Assembly (NCBI GenBank): GCA_023386815.1
Contig: JAEWIZ010000004.1
Span: 1 to 64,000 of the forward strand
DNA: 64,000 bases
Direction of reading: 5' to 3'
From: Bacillota bacterium
GTDB lineage: Bacteria; Bacillota; Clostridia; Lachnospirales; Lachnospiraceae
Below are positions 9,377-17,695 of this stretch, one piece after another (position 1 is the first letter of the stretch; each line of letters starts with the position of its first letter). A program made the translations under genes and the position numbers. The notes under the pieces were generated by a model. It had not been told where the DNA came from. It did not search any database and worked only from the letters and a program-made list of their open reading frames with translations.

Positions 9377-10117
9377 TTAAACCATTGTCATATCAGCCAT
9401 ATTTTCGATTTGATTTTCTACTTGTGGTATTGTCAGCCCCATTCCAACCATGAAACCTGCTAGAATGTATTTCTGAAGTAATTGATCTATGCTTTTTCCG
9501 GCGGCTTCTTCTCTAATCCCCTGTTCCACTAACGGTCTTATATATTCCATAAATTGCTCAACTGTATAATATTCATTATTAGCTTCACTATTGTTTTCTC
9601 TGCTACTATTTAACTCTCTTGTATCTGTATGGTTGGTATCTGTGTGGTTGGTATCTTTATCATGACTCATAGGATGCATATTTAAAATGTAATTATACTT
9701 ATCCGCATGCTTGAGCTCGTCTGTTAATATCTCAAATACCATGTCACGATAGTAATTAACAGGTAAACCTGCTCTTATGTTCCTGTAACGTTCCATGGCA
9801 GCTAACTCACCAAAAAACGCCTTTTTAACTCCCTCTAGATATGATCTTGGCTTTTCAAACCTTGGATTCTCCTCCGCTTGAATTTCATCTCCAGTAAAAT
9901 ATGCATAAATTTCTCGAAACATTTTATTATGCTTTCGTTCGTCATCTCGAATAGATTTGATAATATTAACTTCCTCCTGAGACGGTGCAACAGAAATTAA
10001 GTAGTCATAAAACAACTCATCTTCCCTTTCACCCTCGACGGCAGTTCTAACAAGATCCAACGCATCAAGTAAGGATTTGTACATAGCCATATCATAATCA
10101 TAAGGCATATTGTTCAT
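9377..10117 (-). CDS. Ferritin-like/rubrerythrin-type diiron protein
   Basis: The 246-residue protein has a ferritin-like four-helix domain with paired metal motifs: EREDE and ERKH (near residues 24-80) and EXMERY plus ELKH (near 120-160), the ExxH pairs expected of a diiron site. A repetitive DTNHT linker (two perfect units and a partial) separates a C-terminal helical domain. The start at 10117 follows AGGGG; an upstream in-frame start lacks a ribosome site. It is divergent from the DtxR-type regulator, so a role in iron or manganese handling or peroxide protection is inferred. Confidence 0.75.
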   Translation of the reverse strand: MNNMPYDYDMAMYKSLLDALDLVRTAVEGEREDELFYDYLISVAPSQEEVNIIKSIRDDERKHNKMFREIYAYFTGDEIQAEENPRFEKPRSYLEGVKKAFFGELAAMERYRNIRAGLPVNYYRDMVFEILTDELKHADKYNYILNMHPMSHDKDTNHTDTNHTDTRELNSSRENNSEANNEYYTVEQFMEYIRPLVEQGIREEAAGKSIDQLLQKYILAGFMVGMGLTIPQVENQIENMADMTMV

Positions 10118-10256
10118 AGATATCGTTCCCCTAACCCGCTTCAATATTCTATCATATGCTATTTTCCAGATTAAGTTCCACCATAGGTTATTAAATCGAA
10201 AAACTAGTGAATATACTATATAAGCAAAATGCATTCTTGGGATAGGAAGTGGTAAG

Positions 10257-10730
10257 ATGGACGAATCATCTGGTTTTCATACCGTTCGTGGCTATCAGCT
10301 ATTGGAGAAAAATAAAAAGCTATTAACACCTGCCATGGAGGATTATCTGGAAATGATCTACCGTAATAGCCTTAATTATGGTTATATGCGTATTAATACA
10401 TTATCTGAGCTTCTCCATGTAGCAGCACCATCTGCCACAAAAATGGTTCAAAAATTAAATCAATATGGACTACTGGATTACAAAAAATATGGAATTATTT
10501 TTTTGACTGATTCAGGAGCTGAACTGGGTAAGTACTTGCTACAACGGCATAATATTATTGAAATGTTCTTATTAAACCTTGGCGTTACAGAAAACACCTT
10601 GCTAGAGACCGAATTAATTGAGCATAGCATCTCTATATCCACCTTACATAAGTTGGATGTGTTCAACGAATTCCTTCAAAAAAATCCTGATATTTTAAAG
10701 CAGTATGAAATTCATTTAAAAAATACATAA
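10257..10730 (+). CDS. DtxR/MntR-family metal-dependent regulator
   Basis: This 157-residue protein has an N-terminal winged helix (residues about 20-80: MEDYLEMIYRN, RINTLSELLHVAAPSATKMVQKL, GIIFLTDSG) and a dimerisation/metal-binding domain (LLQRHNIIEMFLLNLGV, ELIEHSISISTLHKLDVF). The motif order is that of MntR/IdeR proteins, which use Mn or Fe as corepressor. The next gene is an Nramp importer, the classical MntR target. The SH3 domain of long DtxR forms is missing, as in MntR. The symbol is left open because metal specificity is unproven. Confidence 0.87.
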   Translation: MDESSGFHTVRGYQLLEKNKKLLTPAMEDYLEMIYRNSLNYGYMRINTLSELLHVAAPSATKMVQKLNQYGLLDYKKYGIIFLTDSGAELGKYLLQRHNIIEMFLLNLGVTENTLLETELIEHSISISTLHKLDVFNEFLQKNPDILKQYEIHLKNT

Positions 10731-10858
10731 TAAGCGCTATTTTTGTGCCATGCATCTCGACGATAGGAAACGTGATTTTGGTCCTTGATTTTCAACCAAT
10801 AATATTTCATATGACATGTAACCCTTTTATTCGATTGCACATAATGTAGTCTAGGTAA

Positions 10859-10890
10859 ATCTTTTTAGTCTTAGCTAATTCCTAAGTGAC
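10859..10890 (+). promoter_or_regulatory. Candidate metal-regulator operator upstream of the Nramp gene
   Basis: Imperfect dyads (TTTTTAGTCTTAGC and AATTCCTAAG, CTTAG/CTAAG) lie about 40 bp upstream of the Nramp start. The site resembles DtxR-family boxes in its TTAG/CTAA half-sites. This assignment is by similarity and position only. Confidence 0.35.
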
Positions 10891-10923
10891 TACTAAATTG
10901 CAATCTGTAAAAGAGGTGTTTTC

Positions 10924-12231
10924 ATGCTGGATGAAAGTTATACACAAACCAGTATAGCTGGTGCTAATCCCCCCTTCACGTCCGTTCGTACTCCACAACG
11001 GAAACAACGTATTTCCCATAGATTCAGTGCTTTATTAAAATGCTTAGGCCCTGCCTTTGTTGTAAGCGTTGCCTATGTTGATCCAGGCAACTTTGCAACT
11101 AATATCAGCGGTGGCTCTATGTTTAACTACTCCCTGGTATGGGTAATCCTATGGAGTAATATCATGGCTGTATTCCTTCAGACAATGTCGGCTAAGCTTG
11201 GAATAGCAACCGGTCATAATCTACCACAAATGTGTGGCAAAGTATTCACCCGTAAAACAAACTGGTTTTTCTGGATCATCGCAGAGATCGCTGCCATGGC
11301 CACCAATCTGGCGGAGTTTATTGGAGGTACCCTGGGCTTTTATCTTCTATTTCATATTCCCATGCCAGTTGCAGGTATAATTACAGCAATTTTAACCTTT
11401 GTAATCGTATACTTAGGTAGATATGGGCAGCGCATTGTGGAAGCTGTGATATCCTGTCTCATTGCTGTCATCTGTATTTCCTATGGGCTAGAATTGTTTC
11501 TTGCGAAACCGGACTGGTCTTTAGTAGGTCTTCATACCTTAATCCCTTCTCTCCCAAATGAAGAGGCGGTACTTATTATGGTCGGAATGGTTGGCGCAAC
11601 CATTATGCCTCATGTAATATATTTGCACTCTCAGCTGGTTCAGACAAGAAATAATGACCTTAATCTTGAACAGAAGAAGCGTTACTTTAAAATGGAGCGT
11701 TTTGACATCACTATCGCTATGAACATAGCCTTTATCATAAATGCCTCTATGGTTATTGTCTCAGCTGCTGTCTTCTATCGAAATGGCCTTATTGTGGAAA
11801 CAATCGAGCAGGCACAACAATCCTTGTCTCCTCTACTTGGTACTGCATCCAGTGCTGTATTTGCAATCGCCTTAATTGCCTCCGGACTTTCCTCCTCCGC
11901 TGTAGGGACAATGGCAGGTCAGACAATTATGCAGGGTTTTGTAGGTTTAAAGCTAAGTGATAACGTAACCAGGCTGATTACCATGTTTCCAGCTATGATA
12001 ATCATATTATCGGGACAGAACCCAATGAAGGCACTTGTGTTAAGTCAGGTTACCTTAAGCTTTATGCTTCCCTTTGCTATTATTCCCATGCTCATTATCA
12101 CAAGTAAAAAAGAATATATGGGCGATTTCGTTAACCGCCGCCCCACAAAAATACTTGGTTGGATCATTACCAGTATCATCATTTTTGCAAATGTTATCTT
12201 ACTTTTTCTTAACTTTACCGGAAAGTCTTAA
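10924..12231 (+). CDS. mntH: Nramp-family divalent metal (Mn2+/Fe2+) transporter
   Basis: The 435-residue membrane protein is predicted to import Mn2+ or Fe2+ with protons. The TM1 metal motif DPGN occurs in VAYVDPGNFATNISGG (near residue 57) and the TM6 motif MPH in IMPHVIYLHSQ (near 228); both are the Nramp metal-binding signatures. About 11 hydrophobic segments follow a soluble N-terminal tail. AGAGGTG precedes ATG 10924. It is downstream of the DtxR-type gene with a 190-bp gap, so separate control is likely. The manganese preference is inferred from the neighbours. Confidence 0.92.
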   Translation: MLDESYTQTSIAGANPPFTSVRTPQRKQRISHRFSALLKCLGPAFVVSVAYVDPGNFATNISGGSMFNYSLVWVILWSNIMAVFLQTMSAKLGIATGHNLPQMCGKVFTRKTNWFFWIIAEIAAMATNLAEFIGGTLGFYLLFHIPMPVAGIITAILTFVIVYLGRYGQRIVEAVISCLIAVICISYGLELFLAKPDWSLVGLHTLIPSLPNEEAVLIMVGMVGATIMPHVIYLHSQLVQTRNNDLNLEQKKRYFKMERFDITIAMNIAFIINASMVIVSAAVFYRNGLIVETIEQAQQSLSPLLGTASSAVFAIALIASGLSSSAVGTMAGQTIMQGFVGLKLSDNVTRLITMFPAMIIILSGQNPMKALVLSQVTLSFMLPFAIIPMLIITSKKEYMGDFVNRRPTKILGWIITSIIIFANVILLFLNFTGKS

Positions 12232-12262
12232 TCAGGACTATATTCGACTTTTATATATGAAA

Positions 12263-12303
12263 TGGGAGCAAATCAACCAAATTCCATCAGTTGTTCGCTC
12301 CCA
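12263..12303 (+). terminator. Terminator of the Nramp gene
   Basis: TGGGAGC with AATCAAC pairs with GTTGTTCGCTCCCA around a short loop, 30 bp after the stop at 12231, followed by TTACTTTTATTTC. The convergent neighbour ends at 12378. Confidence 0.7.
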
Positions 12304-12377
12304 TTACTTTTATTTCATTAAAATCACATACCGAGTAGACAGCTTGTTTTACCTACTTATTTGTCAGTCTTAGTTTT

Positions 12378-13082
12378 TTATTCACCAAGCTCCTGACTAA
12401 GTTCCTCACTAAGCTCTTCCCTTGTTTCATTCCCTGTATAGGTTAACTTCACGCCAACCAGATATATCAGGAGTGCCATTACAACAAAGTATAAGATAAG
12501 ACAGACAGGGTTAAGTAAGGCTGCTGGAACAGCTTGATATAAAGTAAGTGTTCCAAAGAACATAAATACCAGTCCAGCACCCCATTTAATGTATTTCTCA
12601 GGTATATGCTTAGCCATCCAAGCACCACCCAGAATACCAATACCATCAGCAACCAGCATACCTGCCGTAGTTCCCATTAAAACAAACATCGGTGTAACAC
12701 TCTTTGCCGCTATTGTTATAGTCATGAGCTGTGTCTTATCTCCCATTTCTGCAAAGAAAAATGCTATGGCTACCGTCACAACCGGACCAAACTTCGACTT
12801 TTTGTTGTCTTCTCCATCCAGCTTATCGCCTCGAAGAGTCCAGAGACCAAATGCCAAAAAGGCAATCGCTGCAACAATCTTAACAACATCCATCGGAACC
12901 AGCCTGCTCAAATAGCTCCCAAGCACCACCGCCAAGGCATGGTTTAATACGGTAGCGATCAATACACCAATCATTACTTTTCCTGCTTTATATTTACTTG
13001 CCATAGCCATCGCCAGGAGCTGTGTCTTATCTCCCATTTCTGCTACAACTACAAACAATAAAGCAGTAATAAATTCTCTCAT
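12378..13082 (-). CDS. GDT1/TMEM165 (UPF0016) family manganese exporter
   Basis: This 234-residue membrane protein contains the two family signatures EMGDKTQ (near residues 16-22 and 111-117), each in a three-helix repeat separated by a charged loop (RGDKLDGEDNKKSKF). Bacterial members export Mn2+ and are often controlled by Mn riboswitches. That fits here: a yybP-ykoY element lies in its leader. AGGAGG precedes ATG 13082. Together with the importer and DtxR-type regulator it forms a manganese balance locus. Confidence 0.92.
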   Translation of the reverse strand: MREFITALLFVVVAEMGDKTQLLAMAMASKYKAGKVMIGVLIATVLNHALAVVLGSYLSRLVPMDVVKIVAAIAFLAFGLWTLRGDKLDGEDNKKSKFGPVVTVAIAFFFAEMGDKTQLMTITIAAKSVTPMFVLMGTTAGMLVADGIGILGGAWMAKHIPEKYIKWGAGLVFMFFGTLTLYQAVPAALLNPVCLILYFVVMALLIYLVGVKLTYTGNETREELSEELSQELGE

Positions 13083-13145
13083 TGCATGTCCTCCTAATAA
13101 ATTTTTCCCATTTATATGGTCGCTGCGCTATACTTAAACAAGCAT

Positions 13146-13253
13146 ATAAAAAGAGACCTTTAACGTAAAGAAACAAACCATTAGAAACTTATCATGCAAT
13201 AAATTACATAATAAAACTGTTTCATGGATAATTTCTTTGCGTTAAAAGTCTCG
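13146..13253 (-). terminator. Riboswitch-controlled terminator of the Mn exporter
   Basis: A long stem pairs GAGACTTTTAACG with CGTTAAAGGTCTC and continues through AAAGAAA/TTTCTTT; on the minus strand it is followed by TTTTTAT. Its 5' arm overlaps the 3' end of the aptamer, so metal binding could expose or hide it. The loop is about 60 nt. Confidence 0.8.
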
Positions 13254-13338
13254 CTTGACTGAATACAGCCACGATAATGCCAGACCTTGCGGTCAGTATG
13301 TTGACATTATCACCAGATTGGCAGCTACTCCCTTTTAA
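13242..13338 (-). ncRNA. yybP-ykoY manganese riboswitch aptamer
   Basis: On the minus strand the leader begins AAAAGGGAGTAGCTGCC, contains AATGTCAACATACTG with its pairing partner around GGCATTATCGTGGC, and closes with CAGTCAAGCGAGACTTTT. This matches the yybP-ykoY pattern (GGGGAGUAGC at the 5' end, AGC-GAGACC at the 3' end). The class senses Mn2+ and switches on exporters. It lies about 160 nt upstream of the GDT1-family start, and the expression platform is the overlapping terminator. Confidence 0.88.
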
Positions 13339-13363
13339 TGGACATATTCATATTGCCCGAGTA

Positions 13364-13392
13364 AATATAACATAATTTATGAGAATATGCAA
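13364..13392 (-). promoter_or_regulatory. Sigma-A-type promoter of the Mn riboswitch transcript
   Basis: TTGCAT and TATATT on the minus strand, separated by 17 bp, place transcription start about 20 nt upstream of the aptamer. Confidence 0.65.
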
Positions 13393-13504
13393 GTATTCTT
13401 TTCCAATATCAACGCTCAATAAAGCATAAGACAAGTTTAGAAACATAAAACATAATCATCTATGGGAATGGGGATAAATTTTATAAATCTCTCTGCCTTA
13501 TGCC

Positions 13505-13663
13505 CTATTGATCATTGATATTACTGTCTGTGGAATTTTCTGTATGCATTTGCTCAATCCTTGCAACAATCTCTTCCTTCTGATATTCCTCCAATGTTTT
13601 TAGTTTATTTATAATATCTCGTAGTTCTATCAATAATTCCTGAGCTTGTTGCTTATGATCCAT
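13505..13663 (-). CDS. Small coiled-coil-like protein, 52 residues
   Basis: A short gene encodes 52 residues starting MDHKQQAQELLIELRDII and continuing with NKLKTLEEYQKEEIVARIEQ, a highly helical, charged segment with heptad spacing of Leu/Ile. GAGGTGG sits 4-5 bases upstream of the ATG, and a consensus promoter lies 260 bp further upstream. It is divergent from the XRE regulator at 14021. No family is recognised. The setting suggests a regulator partner or a small DNA/RNA-associated protein, which is inference only. Confidence 0.65.
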   Translation of the reverse strand: MDHKQQAQELLIELRDIINKLKTLEEYQKEEIVARIEQMHTENSTDSNINDQ

Positions 13664-13707
13664 TCAGCCACCTCACTTGGGAACCTTTAAGTACCTATTA
13701 CTCTGCG

Positions 13708-13845
13708 CATTTATTTAACTCATTTATTTAATGTATTTATTTTATGTATTTATTTAAGTAACTACTTTACACCATTATTTTACACATTTATTTTACACAT
13801 TTATTCGACTCATTTATTCGACTCATTTATTCGACTCATTTATGA
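13708..13845. repeat. AT-rich tandem repeats with a period near 13 bp
   Basis: Three consecutive copies of CGACTCATTTATT, two of TTTACACATTTAT and several diverged copies (TTTATTTAA, ATGTATTTATTTT) cover about 138 bp in the leader of the 52-residue gene. Unit length is mostly 12-13 bp. There are no unique spacers, so it is not a CRISPR array. Confidence 0.85.
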
Positions 13846-13922
13846 CTCTTTATCTTTACTATAAAATCCTATTTGGTCTTGTATAAACTAACAAAGTCAT
13901 ATACACTCTTAACTATGTCAAT

Positions 13923-13951
13923 ATTATACATAATATTACATCCTATGTCAA
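13923..13951 (-). promoter_or_regulatory. Consensus promoter facing left, inside direct repeats
   Basis: TTGACA and TATAAT on the minus strand with exactly 17 bp between them form a perfect sigma-A promoter for the 52-residue gene. It is embedded in two direct copies of CTATGTCAATA (13913-13923 and 13943-13953) spaced 30 bp apart and a TATTAT/ATAATA dyad, a layout suitable for repressor binding by the divergent XRE protein. Confidence 0.75.
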
Positions 13952-14020
13952 TACGATATTGGAATATAATTGACTAAATTTCATAATTTTGTTAATATCA
14001 ATTCGAAAGGGTGTGTCGGG

Positions 14021-14479
14021 TTGAATAATAGGATAAAGCTTCTTCGATCAAAACTAAACATAAGCCAGGAGGCTTTTGGCAAGCGGTTAGGTGTTACTGG
14101 GGCAAGCATTTCAAAGATAGAAAGCGGGCAGCGTAAACTAACCGAGCAAATGGTATTATTAATTTGTAAGGAATTTAACATAAACGAAGCATGGTTAAGA
14201 TATGGTGAGGGTGATATGTATAAGACATTGCTGCCCTCGGAGCTTAGTGTACTCTCCAAGAGCTATGATCTTGATGAGCTGGATACTAAGATTCTCACAG
14301 AATATCTATTATTAGATCCAAGCAAACGTAAAGTAATAAAGGATTATATCGTGAAGGTTGCTACGCAGATCAAGCCAAATAATAGTTCCGTAAATAAAAG
14401 CATAATGCGAGATGGAGTAGGTACAAAGGAGGTTCTTATTTGTGCAGAAGAATCTGGTACTATGGAGCAGAATAATTAG
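14021..14479 (+). CDS. XRE-family transcriptional regulator
   Basis: The 152-residue product has an N-terminal helix-turn-helix (residues about 3-60: IKLLRSKLNISQEAFGKRLGV, ASISKIESGQRKLTE), then a segment typical of phage-like repressors (FNINEAWLRYGEGDMY) and a helical region with LDELDTKILTEYLLLDPSKRKVIKDYI. No peptidase or membrane part is present. TTG 14021 is chosen because AAAGGGTG lies 8 bases upstream; an in-frame TTG at 13970 has none. The intergenic direct repeats are plausible operators controlling both itself and the small divergent gene. Confidence 0.85.
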   Translation: MNNRIKLLRSKLNISQEAFGKRLGVTGASISKIESGQRKLTEQMVLLICKEFNINEAWLRYGEGDMYKTLLPSELSVLSKSYDLDELDTKILTEYLLLDPSKRKVIKDYIVKVATQIKPNNSSVNKSIMRDGVGTKEVLICAEESGTMEQNN

Positions 14480-14562
14480 GGATTGTCATAATGTCCAAAA
14501 TTATATTTGTACTTACTGATACTGCTATTTTATGCAAACTAATGTACTAAATCTGATCAATA

Positions 14563-14606
14563 AAAATAGCTATCCTGATTTCTACAAAAACTAGGATAGC
14601 TATTTT
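14563..14606. terminator. Bidirectional terminator
   Basis: AAAATAGCTATCCT pairs perfectly with AGGATAGCTATTTT (16-nt loop) between the convergent XRE and transglutaminase-like genes, with A- and T-runs on the outer flanks. Confidence 0.85.
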
Positions 14607-14607
14607 A

Positions 14608-15975
14608 CTATTCCATCACATAACTAAGCTCAGCAATCGGATAATTACTTAAGAATTCCTTCGTCTTAAATTCCACATCACTGTTATGTAATTTAAAATC
14701 TCTTTCGTTTTTCAAAAAATATGTATATCTTAATATCTGTTTTCCAGAGGAGGAAACCGGATCATCCCAGGTAAGATCAATATTATACCACTCACCATTC
14801 ACCTTAACGATATTCCAGGCATGGCGCTCCCCGTCCCCATCTCCGGTAATAATCCGGGTCTCCAGCCCGGCATCTGTAAACAAGCGGTAAGCCGCCAGCG
14901 CATATCCCTCACAGACAGCGGATTTATTAATAAGAATATCATAGGCAGTGGATCGTTGATAAGTCATATCATAGCTTGCCAGATTAATGATATAATCATG
15001 AATCGCTTTTACTTTCTCATAGTCAGTAGCCTTACTTAAATTTAAACTCTTTAAGATACTTGCTACTTTACTATCCACTACTCGTTCCTGTGAGAGCGTG
15101 GTTTCATATTGTACTTGAAGCGTTAGTGTGGCCGGATCATCCGGGCTCTCAATTGTTTTCACTGTACCGTTCGAGTAGCGCACTGTTTTATAGGATACTG
15201 ACCAGTTCTGTTTTAAGGAATCTATCAGTAATGACAGATAATCCGCATCCTTTGAGGTCGTCGTATCATCAATCTCTAATACGGCATCCAGAATATTCAT
15301 ATTGATATCCTTCATGACTGAACGCGATGTTTTAAAGCTTACTCCTGTTACTCGAGCCACCATATTAATTCTTATGGCATTCAACAAGTCTATTTTTGAT
15401 GTAAATGTTTTAGAATTGATGTAGTTAAGTAACTCTTCTGTTATCGGAATATCAGCCTTGCTATATCCGTTGATGCTATAGCTTACCAGGCTTCCATAGC
15501 CCATATTTGAATAATAGGTATTACTAGTATCCCTATAATAATTGTAATTTAGAATATTATTTAATGTTGCCATATGAATCACATAGCATTTGTTGGGATC
15601 ATCATAGTAAAACTTATAAATCGCAGTCTTTGTAACCCCTTTTGCCGTACTGGAGGAATAATAAGTATATTTCTTGCTCCCTCTTATAAACTCGACATAC
15701 TTACCATTGTTTGGATTTTTAATGGTCAATTTGTTTTTATTACTGTCATAGCTATAAGACAGACCTAACGCCTTACTGATATTATATGCTTTGACCATGA
15801 TATTTTTAGCCGGGGATAATACCACCAGGTTATGATACAGCTTATAATTATTCGATTTATCTCCTATGATAACCCCAGTTTTACCACTAGCAGCGGATAC
15901 TAAGGCTGGTGTAGTAAGGTAAACCGTTAACGCCAAAACGATCAAGCACAGAAGAATTTTTTTATAATGCTTCAT
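14608..15975 (-). CDS. Secreted transglutaminase-like protein with copper-amine-oxidase-like N-terminal domain
   Basis: The 455-residue protein has a signal peptide (residues 4-29, cleavage near SAAS). A CuAO_N1-like stalk domain follows (YKLYHNLVVLSPAKNIMVKAYNISKALG, residues about 45-75), then a poorly conserved middle. The C-terminal transglutaminase core has the triad Cys355 (SAVCEGYA), His385 (ERHAWN) and Asp400 (NIDLTWDDP). It probably acts outside the cell as a protease or crosslinker on wall or surface proteins. AAGGAG is well spaced for ATG 15975, the second ATG of the frame. Confidence 0.88.
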   Translation of the reverse strand: MKHYKKILLCLIVLALTVYLTTPALVSAASGKTGVIIGDKSNNYKLYHNLVVLSPAKNIMVKAYNISKALGLSYSYDSNKNKLTIKNPNNGKYVEFIRGSKKYTYYSSSTAKGVTKTAIYKFYYDDPNKCYVIHMATLNNILNYNYYRDTSNTYYSNMGYGSLVSYSINGYSKADIPITEELLNYINSKTFTSKIDLLNAIRINMVARVTGVSFKTSRSVMKDINMNILDAVLEIDDTTTSKDADYLSLLIDSLKQNWSVSYKTVRYSNGTVKTIESPDDPATLTLQVQYETTLSQERVVDSKVASILKSLNLSKATDYEKVKAIHDYIINLASYDMTYQRSTAYDILINKSAVCEGYALAAYRLFTDAGLETRIITGDGDGERHAWNIVKVNGEWYNIDLTWDDPVSSSGKQILRYTYFLKNERDFKLHNSDVEFKTKEFLSNYPIAELSYVME

Positions 15976-16113
15976 CCCCATCTCCTTCTATATAAAAATA
16001 TACACCTGTTTAAGAAATCTTACCAATTCCTTATATACCTTTATATAACTATATAGTTTGTCATTCCTGTGGCAAATTGAATAGAAAAGCAATATACCCT
16101 GCGTTAAACACCA

Positions 16114-17514
16114 TCAAGTAACAATACATCTACTTAATCTCCCTATCGCCTCACACATCCTATCCCCTTCAATTCCTGAATAGTTCATAACCAGGATATG
16201 CTCTGTACTTGGCGCAGGTTTGTGATAGAACTGCGAAAGACACCCAATTCGAATTCTCTCCTGCTCTGCTCTTCGGATGATTACTTCATCGGTAAGCTTG
16301 GTTTTTAGCTCCATCAAAAAGTGTAACCCCGCATCTTCCTCCGTAATTGTCACTGCATTAGATAAGGGGCTTATTCTGATACATTCCAACAACTCATCTC
16401 TTTGCATACGATAAAAGCTTCTCATCCGATTGATGTGCTTTTCAAAATATCCACCCCGAATAAATTTAGCCAATGTATACTGCTCAAAGGTAGAGACTGT
16501 ACAAGAATAGAAGCTTAATTCCCTGTGAAATTTCTCTACAAGATGCTGAGGAAGAATCATATAACCAATTCGAATTGTAGGCGCTAAACTCTTACTGAAG
16601 GTATTGATATAGATGACCTTCTCCATTACATCAATGCTTTGTAAGGAGGGAATGGGCTTTCCAAGGAGTCTAAATTCACTATCATAATCATCTTCAACAA
16701 TATATCTTTCTTTTGATTTTGACGCCCACCCCAGGAGCTCATACCTTCTGCTGATGGGGGTAATAATACCGGTTGGATAATGATGTGAGGGTGAAATGTG
16801 GGCAATTTCCGCACCGCTTTCTTCTAAGGAAGAAATTAATATCCCTTGCTTATCCATAGGAATATAACAACAATTCACCTGATTACTCCGGTAAATCTTC
16901 GCTACCTTTTGATAACCCGGATCTTCCACCGCATAGATTTTACCATGGCCTAGGAGCTGAATTAATAGCCCGTAGAGATACTCCGTACCCGCTCCTACCA
17001 CGATCTGCTGGGGAGAAACCTTCATTCCGCGAAATTCCCTTAGATGCTCCGCAATAGCTAATCGAAGCTCTAGAATTCCTCCGCTAGGTGAGTTCATCAT
17101 TAGCTCTTCACTTTTCTCTGAAATTACCTCCCTCATCAGCTTTACCCAGATGGAAAATGGGAAATTTGCCGGATTCGTCTGATTACTGAGGAAATCAACA
17201 TAGTATTCCGGCTTACCGGCACTAAATTCCAGGTTAGAGTGGAAAGCTGCTGCTGAAGATTTCATAGAGTTTATAATATCTGATACAAAATAACCCTTCT
17301 TGGCAATGGAATAAATATAACCTTCCGCTAATAACTGGGCATATGCATTTTCAATTGTTATGGTGCTTATGTTCAGATGCTTTGCAAAACTTCGCTTGGA
17401 GGGCAATCGGTCTCCTGGCGTTAAAACGCCTTGTAATATATCGTTTTTAATACATTTATATAGATGCTCGTAAAGACTATCTGACCCTATATCGGTAAAG
17501 GAATAAGTTAACAT
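16114..17514 (-). CDS. pdxR: MocR-type GntR/aminotransferase regulator of PLP synthesis
   Basis: The 466-residue protein fuses a GntR winged helix (residues about 13-80: LYKCIKNDILQGVLTPGDRLPSKRSFAKHLNISTITIENAYAQL is the region) to a class-I aminotransferase fold. The PLP lysine lies in TFSKSLAPTIRIGY (near 309). The family binds PLP and controls pyridoxal phosphate synthesis. It is divergent from pdxS-pdxT, the arrangement of known PdxR regulators that activate these genes when PLP is low. GGAGG is 13 bases before the start, a long spacing. Confidence 0.92.
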   Translation of the reverse strand: MLTYSFTDIGSDSLYEHLYKCIKNDILQGVLTPGDRLPSKRSFAKHLNISTITIENAYAQLLAEGYIYSIAKKGYFVSDIINSMKSSAAAFHSNLEFSAGKPEYYVDFLSNQTNPANFPFSIWVKLMREVISEKSEELMMNSPSGGILELRLAIAEHLREFRGMKVSPQQIVVGAGTEYLYGLLIQLLGHGKIYAVEDPGYQKVAKIYRSNQVNCCYIPMDKQGILISSLEESGAEIAHISPSHHYPTGIITPISRRYELLGWASKSKERYIVEDDYDSEFRLLGKPIPSLQSIDVMEKVIYINTFSKSLAPTIRIGYMILPQHLVEKFHRELSFYSCTVSTFEQYTLAKFIRGGYFEKHINRMRSFYRMQRDELLECIRISPLSNAVTITEEDAGLHFLMELKTKLTDEVIIRRAEQERIRIGCLSQFYHKPAPSTEHILVMNYSGIEGDRMCEAIGRLSRCIVT

Positions 17515-17534
17515 AAGATGATAAAGCCTCCAAT

Positions 17535-17580
17535 CTGGCCATTCTGAATATATTCAAAATGGATATTTAAATATGGTCAC
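17535..17580. promoter_or_regulatory. Candidate PdxR operator region
   Basis: Between the divergent pdxR and pdxS genes lie a perfect palindrome GAATATATTC within a CATT/AATG dyad, and the similar elements TGGCCATT and ATGGTCACTT. MocR regulators bind direct or inverted repeats in such intergenic regions. The exact site is not assigned. Confidence 0.35.
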
Positions 17581-17695
17581 TTCCAATTATAATAGGGTTT
17601 ATAACCTTTGTAAAGAGAACAAGGAAAAAGCGTATTCTAAGGATGACTTAAAAATTATCTGTATTTGATTTATATTTTGAAAGTGAGGATTTCAT

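Noticed and set aside
12074..12373. 99-codon rightward frame overlapping the end of the Nramp gene
   Set aside because: It is out of frame with a clear transporter and covers the terminator; its residues show no family pattern.
13708..13845. CRISPR array
   Set aside because: Units of 12-13 bp are contiguous with no spacers and no cas genes are nearby.
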